From Streptomyces blattellae (lineage in GTDB: Bacteria; Actinomycetota; Actinomycetes; Streptomycetales; Streptomycetaceae), in NCBI RefSeq assembly GCF_009709555.1, contig NZ_WJBG01000152.1, positions 1 to 64,000 of the forward strand: a DNA stretch of 64,000 nucleotides, given 5' to 3'. The notes beneath the pieces are model-generated. The model saw only the letters and a list, made by a program, of their open reading frames with translations. It had not been told where the DNA came from and searched no databases. Each line of letters opens with the position of its first letter. The first letter of the stretch is position 1. A program made the translations under genes and the position numbers. Shown here one piece after another: positions 60,515 through 64,000 of the stretch.

Positions 60515-61354
60515 TCAGTCACGCGGGCGCACGATCCCGTACGTCAGCCCGAACACGCCGTGCGCGACCAGCAGCACCCCCGCCACCACCCACCCGCCAC
60601 TGCGCCGCCGCACACCCCAGACCGCCAGCGGGAGCCCGACCGCCACCTGCGCGAGGGAGAGGTCCCTGGGGTCGCCGGGCCAGGGCGGCCAGGGAACCGT
60701 ACGGGCGCGATCGACGGCGGCCAGTCCCGCACGGACGGCCTCGCGCCCGACCGGCCACTCCACGATCCGCGCCTGCGGGTGGGCGCGGGCCGCCTTGCTC
60801 AGCCGGTCGGCGGGTTCACCGGGGGCGAGGCCGGCGGGAAGGGCCACTCCCGCGCGCGCGAGGATCGCGAGGAGGCCGCGCACGCGTGCGCGCGCGTCGG
60901 CGGCGGGGTCTGGTTTCGTCAGCGCGTCCAGGGCCCGCATCTCCGGTACCGGGTCGAGCCCGAGACGGGCGGCGAAGGTGCGCATGGCCTCGTCCTCGCC
61001 GGCCGGGATGCCATGGGCGAGCCAGTCGTAGCCGACGGGGCGGCGGAAGCCGGACGCGAGGGTGAAGCCGCCGCGGTCGGCGTCCCACCAGACGGCGAGG
61101 ACGGGCCAGGGGGCGCCGACCGCCAGCGCGGTCGCCCAGCCGGTGACGACACGGTCGACGGGTTCGCCGCCGTGCAGCCACGGCGTGCCCTCGGGGACCA
61201 GAACGCTCCACTCCGCGCCGGCCGGAGTGAGCAGCATGCGCTCGTGCAGCAGTTGCGCGGCGGGGGCGACGGACTCGGGCTCCGCCCGGCAGAGCAGCAG
61301 GGCACCCGGCGCGGGACGCGCCTGGCGAGCGGCCGGGAATCGTTCCGTCGACAT
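60515..61354 (-). CDS. Hypothetical membrane-associated protein
   Basis: 279 residues, no recognised domain. The N-terminal 140 residues look globular (WSVLVPEGTPWLHGGEPVDR, then VLAVWWDADRGGFTLASGF). The C-terminus has one or two hydrophobic segments (SLAQVAVGLPLAVWGVRRR, then GGWVVAGVLLVAHGVFGL). A conserved streptomycete protein by its regular composition. ATG at 61354; single transcription unit. Divergent from the DUF4097 gene, 288 bp away. Confidence 0.75.
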   Translation of the reverse strand: MSTERFPAARQARPAPGALLLCRAEPESVAPAAQLLHERMLLTPAGAEWSVLVPEGTPWLHGGEPVDRVVTGWATALAVGAPWPVLAVWWDADRGGFTLASGFRRPVGYDWLAHGIPAGEDEAMRTFAARLGLDPVPEMRALDALTKPDPAADARARVRGLLAILARAGVALPAGLAPGEPADRLSKAARAHPQARIVEWPVGREAVRAGLAAVDRARTVPWPPWPGDPRDLSLAQVAVGLPLAVWGVRRRSGGWVVAGVLLVAHGVFGLTYGIVRPRD

Positions 61355-61475
61355 GCTGACACGCTATGGCAATTTGCTCGATTAGGTCGATTTGCCGCGA
61401 TTCCGCACGCTCCGACGCGACCCCACCCCGCTATCACCCCACCCCGAATCACGGACGCTCACACGAACGAGTGTC

Positions 61476-61520
61476 TTGACTTTCCATCTCCGCGATATAT
61501 CGTGAATTACGGAAGACGCG
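61476..61520 (+). promoter_or_regulatory. Promoter and PadR-type operator of the DUF4097-padR operon
   Basis: TTGACT at 61476-61481 with a plausible TATCGT at 61498-61503 (16-bp spacer). The palindrome CGATATATCG (61493-61502) overlaps the -10 region, and a second half-site CGCGATAT follows at about 61518. ATAT-rich dyads of this kind are typical PadR operators, so autorepression by the downstream regulator is likely. Confidence 0.6.
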
Positions 61521-61642
61521 ATATGGCGTGACGCGGTTCATCTCTGCTTGTTCCAGTTGCTCCCGCTTGTGTTCTGTTCGTGCTCTGTTCGTGTTCCGTC
61601 CGGTCCCCTGCGCGGTCCGGGCCGGTCGAGGAGGTCTGCACC

Positions 61643-62752
61643 ATGTCCGAGTGGTCCGTCACCGAGCCCAGGAAACTCACCTTCGACGAGCCGCTGAGCG
61701 AGCTCCACGTGCGCATCGTCAACGGAACGGTGAACGTCGTGGGGACGGACGAGGGTTCCGCCCGCCTGGAGGTCTCCGAGATCGATGGCCCGCCCCTGCT
61801 GGTCACCCAGGAGGACGGCACGCTGACAGTGGCGTACGACGACCTGCCCTGGAAGGGCTTCCTCAAGTGGCTGGACCGCAAGGGCTGGCGCCGCAGCGCC
61901 GTGGTCTCCCTGGCCGTGCCGGCGTCCACACGCGTGGAGGTGGGGGTGGTCGGCGCGGGCGCGGTCGTCTCCGGGATCGACGGACCCTCGGTGGTGAAGG
62001 GCGTCACCGGTGACACCACCCTCGTCCGGCTCTCCGGTCCGGTCCGCGCGGACACGGTCTCCGGGAATCTGGAGGCCCAGTCCGTCACCGGCGACCTGCG
62101 CTTCAACTCGGTCTCCGGCGACCTGACCGTGATCGAGGGCTCGGGCTCCTCCGTGCGGGCCGACTCGGTCAGCGGCTCCATGATCATCGACCTGGATTCC
62201 GACGGCCCCACGGACGTTCGCATGACCAGCGTCTCCGGCGAGATCGCCATCCGGCTGCCGCAGCCGGCGGACGCCGAGGTCGAGGCGAACACCGCGAGCG
62301 GGACGATCTCCAACGCCTTCGACGGACTCCGCGTCCACGGCCAGTGGGGCACCCACAAGATCACCGGCCGTCTCGGCCCGGGCAACGGCAAGCTGCGGGC
62401 GACCACCGTCTCCGGCTCGATCGCGCTGCTGCCGCGCCCATCCAGGCAGGACGAGGAGCAGCCGTGGAACCCGTCGCCCGAACCGGCGGACACCCCGAGG
62501 GACACCGCAGCGGACCGACCGCAGGACACCTCTGACCGACCGCAGAACACCCCGGCGGACCGACCACAGAACACCTCGGACCGACCACTTGACGACTCAG
62601 CGGACCGACCACTCGACGACGCAGCGGACCGCCCGCAGGGCGACTCGGGGGACGAACCACAGGCCGACTCGGGGGACAATTCCGTTTCCGGTCCGGGCGC
62701 CGTCGCCACCAGCGCGCCGGCCGACGGCACGACCGACAAGAAGGTGCTCTGA
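61643..62752 (+). CDS. DUF4097 (adhesin-like beta-helix) protein
   Basis: 369 residues. Residues about 15-275 form a right-handed beta-helix-like DUF4097 domain with repeated VSG/VTG turns: TVSGNLEAQSVTGDLRFNSV, then SVSGSMII and SVSGEIAI. The last 90 residues are a low-complexity tail built of ADRPQDT/SDRPQNT units. There is no signal peptide, so it is cytoplasmic. DUF4097 genes in actinobacteria are regularly coupled to a PadR regulator, as here (2-bp gap). ATG at 61643 preceded by GAGGAGG. Function unknown. Confidence 0.9.
   Translation: MSEWSVTEPRKLTFDEPLSELHVRIVNGTVNVVGTDEGSARLEVSEIDGPPLLVTQEDGTLTVAYDDLPWKGFLKWLDRKGWRRSAVVSLAVPASTRVEVGVVGAGAVVSGIDGPSVVKGVTGDTTLVRLSGPVRADTVSGNLEAQSVTGDLRFNSVSGDLTVIEGSGSSVRADSVSGSMIIDLDSDGPTDVRMTSVSGEIAIRLPQPADAEVEANTASGTISNAFDGLRVHGQWGTHKITGRLGPGNGKLRATTVSGSIALLPRPSRQDEEQPWNPSPEPADTPRDTAADRPQDTSDRPQNTPADRPQNTSDRPLDDSADRPLDDAADRPQGDSGDEPQADSGDNSVSGPGAVATSAPADGTTDKKVL
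62500..62660 (+). repeat. In-frame repeats in the DUF4097 C-terminal tail
   Basis: Six to seven degenerate copies of a 21-24-bp unit encode SDRPQNT, ADRPQNT and ADRPLDD-type heptads or octads. Probably disordered. Confidence 0.7.
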
Positions 62753-62754
62753 AC

Positions 62755-63816
62755 ATGCCTCCCGTCTTCGCCCACGGCCGCCTCCGCCTCTACCTGTTGA
62801 AGCTGCTGGACGAATCACCACGCCACGGCTACGAGGTGATCCGGCTTCTCGAAGACCGCTTCCAGGGCCTGTACGCCCCCTCGGCGGGCACCGTCTACCC
62901 GCGCCTGGCCAAGCTGGAGGCCGAGGGCCTGGTCACCCACACCACCGAGGGCGGCCGCAAGGTGTACGCCATCACGGATGCGGGCCGCGCCGAACTGGCC
63001 GACCGCAGCGGTGAACTGGCCGACCTGGAGCTGGAGATCCGGGACTCCGTCGCGGAACTCGCCGCCGAGATCCAGGCCGATGTGCGCGGCGCGGCGGGCG
63101 ACCTGCGGCGCGAGATGCGGGCGGCGGCGAGCGAGGCCCACCGCGGCACCGGCACCCGGGCCCGCGTCGAACAGGGCGGCCCGCTCGGCGACTTCACGGA
63201 GTACGCGGACAACGAGGCCTGGCGTGCCGCCAAGGAGGAGATGCGTCGCGTCAAGCAGGAGTGGAAGGAACAGGCCAGGCGGGCCAAGGACGAGAGCCGC
63301 CGGGCCCGCGAGGAGGCGCAGCGGGCCCGGCGCCAGGCGAAGGAGGCACAGGACCGGGCCCGGGCGCAGGCCCAGGAGGAGGTGCAGCGCATCGCCCGCC
63401 GGGTCCAGGAGCAGGTGCAGGACCACTTCGCGCGGGGCGACTGGCCGACGGGCGTCCGCGAGGGCCTGACGGAACTGGCCAGGGAGTTCGGTGAGTTCGG
63501 GAAGGACTACGGCAAGGAGTTCGGCCGGGACTTCGGTTTCGGCCGGACCGGTACTGCCAAGTCGGCGCCCGCCGAGCCGGAGCTCACCGACACCCCGGTG
63601 GACTTCCCGGCCTCCTTCGAACCCTCCTGGGCCCACGAGGACCCCACCGGTGATCCGGCCCGCGACCTCGACCGCCTACTGGACCGCTTCCGCGACGACA
63701 TTCGCGACGCGGCCCGCGACCACGGCGTCACATCCGGCCAACTCAGCGACGCCCGCCGTCACTTGTCGACGGCAGCAGCACATATCGGGGCGCTGCTGCG
63801 GACGCCGAAGAGCTGA
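62755..63816 (+). CDS. PadR-family transcriptional regulator with long coiled-coil extension
   Basis: 353 residues, about twice the usual PadR length. The N-terminal winged helix (1-90) has LLKLLDESPRHGYEVIRLLE, GTVYPRLAKLEAEGLV and EGGRKVYAITDAGR. Residues 95-230 form a highly charged coiled coil (RRVKQEWKEQARRAKDESRR type), followed by a Phe/Gly/Lys segment and a C-terminal helical domain. It most likely represses its own operon through the ATAT dyad at 61493-61502. The ATG follows the DUF4097 stop by 2 bp. Confidence 0.93.
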   Translation: MPPVFAHGRLRLYLLKLLDESPRHGYEVIRLLEDRFQGLYAPSAGTVYPRLAKLEAEGLVTHTTEGGRKVYAITDAGRAELADRSGELADLELEIRDSVAELAAEIQADVRGAAGDLRREMRAAASEAHRGTGTRARVEQGGPLGDFTEYADNEAWRAAKEEMRRVKQEWKEQARRAKDESRRAREEAQRARRQAKEAQDRARAQAQEEVQRIARRVQEQVQDHFARGDWPTGVREGLTELAREFGEFGKDYGKEFGRDFGFGRTGTAKSAPAEPELTDTPVDFPASFEPSWAHEDPTGDPARDLDRLLDRFRDDIRDAARDHGVTSGQLSDARRHLSTAAAHIGALLRTPKS

Positions 63817-63830
63817 CGGCACCCTCGGAA

Positions 63831-63863
63831 GGCAGTGCGGCGACGGAAACCGGCCGCACTGCC
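63831..63863 (+). terminator. Terminator after the padR gene
   Basis: GGCAGTGCGG (63831-63840) pairs with CCGCACTGCC (63854-63863) around a 13-nt loop, 15 bp beyond the stop codon. Confidence 0.8.
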
Positions 63864-63934
63864 CTACCCCCACCGGCAGTCCGGGCAGAACCCCGCCAGG
63901 GCCGCACGGGACACAGCACGAAGCAACGAGACCG

Positions 63935-64000
63935 TCAGCCGTTCGTGAGCACGATCTTCCCGAACTGCTCCCCCGACTCCATCCGCTCGAAGCCCTCCCG
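63935..64000 (-). CDS. MDR-family zinc-type dehydrogenase/quinone oxidoreductase, C-terminus only
   Basis: The window edge cuts this leftward gene. The last 21 codons read REGFERMESGEQFGKIVLTN plus Gly and a TGA at 63937. The pattern MESGxxxGKIVL is the typical end of medium-chain dehydrogenase/quinone oxidoreductases. Nothing more can be said of its substrate or length. Confidence 0.65.
   Translation of the reverse strand, partial: REGFERMESGEQFGKIVLTNG

Noticed and set aside
1..64000. tRNA, rRNA, riboswitch, integrase or attachment-site signatures
   Set aside because: No cloverleaf, rRNA-like stretch, known riboswitch core, integrase or transposase was seen by eye on either strand; a covariance-model search would be decisive.

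Overview
The window is high-GC actinobacterial chromosome and almost certainly from Streptomyces. Codon third positions are strongly GC-biased. It holds two complete conservons (cvn operons), a Lon gene with an HspR-type operator, a Kgd-type 2-oxoglutarate dehydrogenase, a DUF6104 microprotein and rare in-frame TTA codons, all typical of that genus. I count 44 intact genes, two gene remnants and one gene cut by the right edge. I see no rRNA, tRNA, CRISPR array, IS element or phage.

Layout. 0-7.3 kb: an MFS exporter, then conservon 1 (cvnA-B-C-D plus a CYP157-like P450), both leftward. 7.3-10.2 kb: a PucR-type regulator, a CBS protein and a DUF4142 protein, rightward. 10.2-17.1 kb: an ArsB/NhaD-type permease and a translationally coupled cell-wall glycopolymer operon (GT2, polysialyltransferase-like, AftA-like). 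The sugar-activation genes at the head of that operon survive only as remnants of neuA and neuB. 17.4-27.5 kb: a ketosynthase with an unknown N-terminal domain and a TTA codon, a LigD-type polymerase, a NERD protein, a phosphatase, a secreted SH3 protein, an FtsW/PBP pair and an NlpC/P60 hydrolase. 27.4-33.1 kb: conservon 2, whose redox partner is a StyA-like flavoprotein instead of a P450. 33.5-47.6 kb: a PP2C-like protein, a MarR regulator, a GH25 muramidase, Lon, two membrane proteins, a methyltransferase-fold protein, a two-component system and Kgd. 47.7-60.0 kb: a leftward conflict-type locus, described below. 60.1-64 kb: DUF6104, a membrane protein, a DUF4097/PadR pair and the end of an MDR dehydrogenase gene.

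The most interesting region is 47.7-60.0 kb. Read in the direction of transcription it encodes Trypco1, a trypsin-VMAP-C protein, a MoxR ATPase, a degenerate vWA/TPR protein, a small leader-like protein, an HExxH peptide-hydroxylase-like protein and a TIR/NB-ARC/TPR (NLR-like, FxsT-type) protein. It joins a complete vWA-MoxR-VMAP ternary system to FxSxx-type components, but no FxSxx peptide and no radical SAM enzyme lie in the window. The vWA/TPR gene has a TTA codon, so the system may depend on bldA and switch on late in development.

A second theme is short tandem duplication that begins at or next to stop codons. It is seen after the P450 (21 bp), the ketosynthase (11 bp), the GH25 gene (17 bp), cvnD of conservon 2 (9 bp) and, on a larger scale, the vWA/TPR gene (173 bp, which copies its Trp-rich C-terminus and stop). 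In-frame minisatellites also extend the AftA-like, VMAP, DUF4097 and CvnA proteins.
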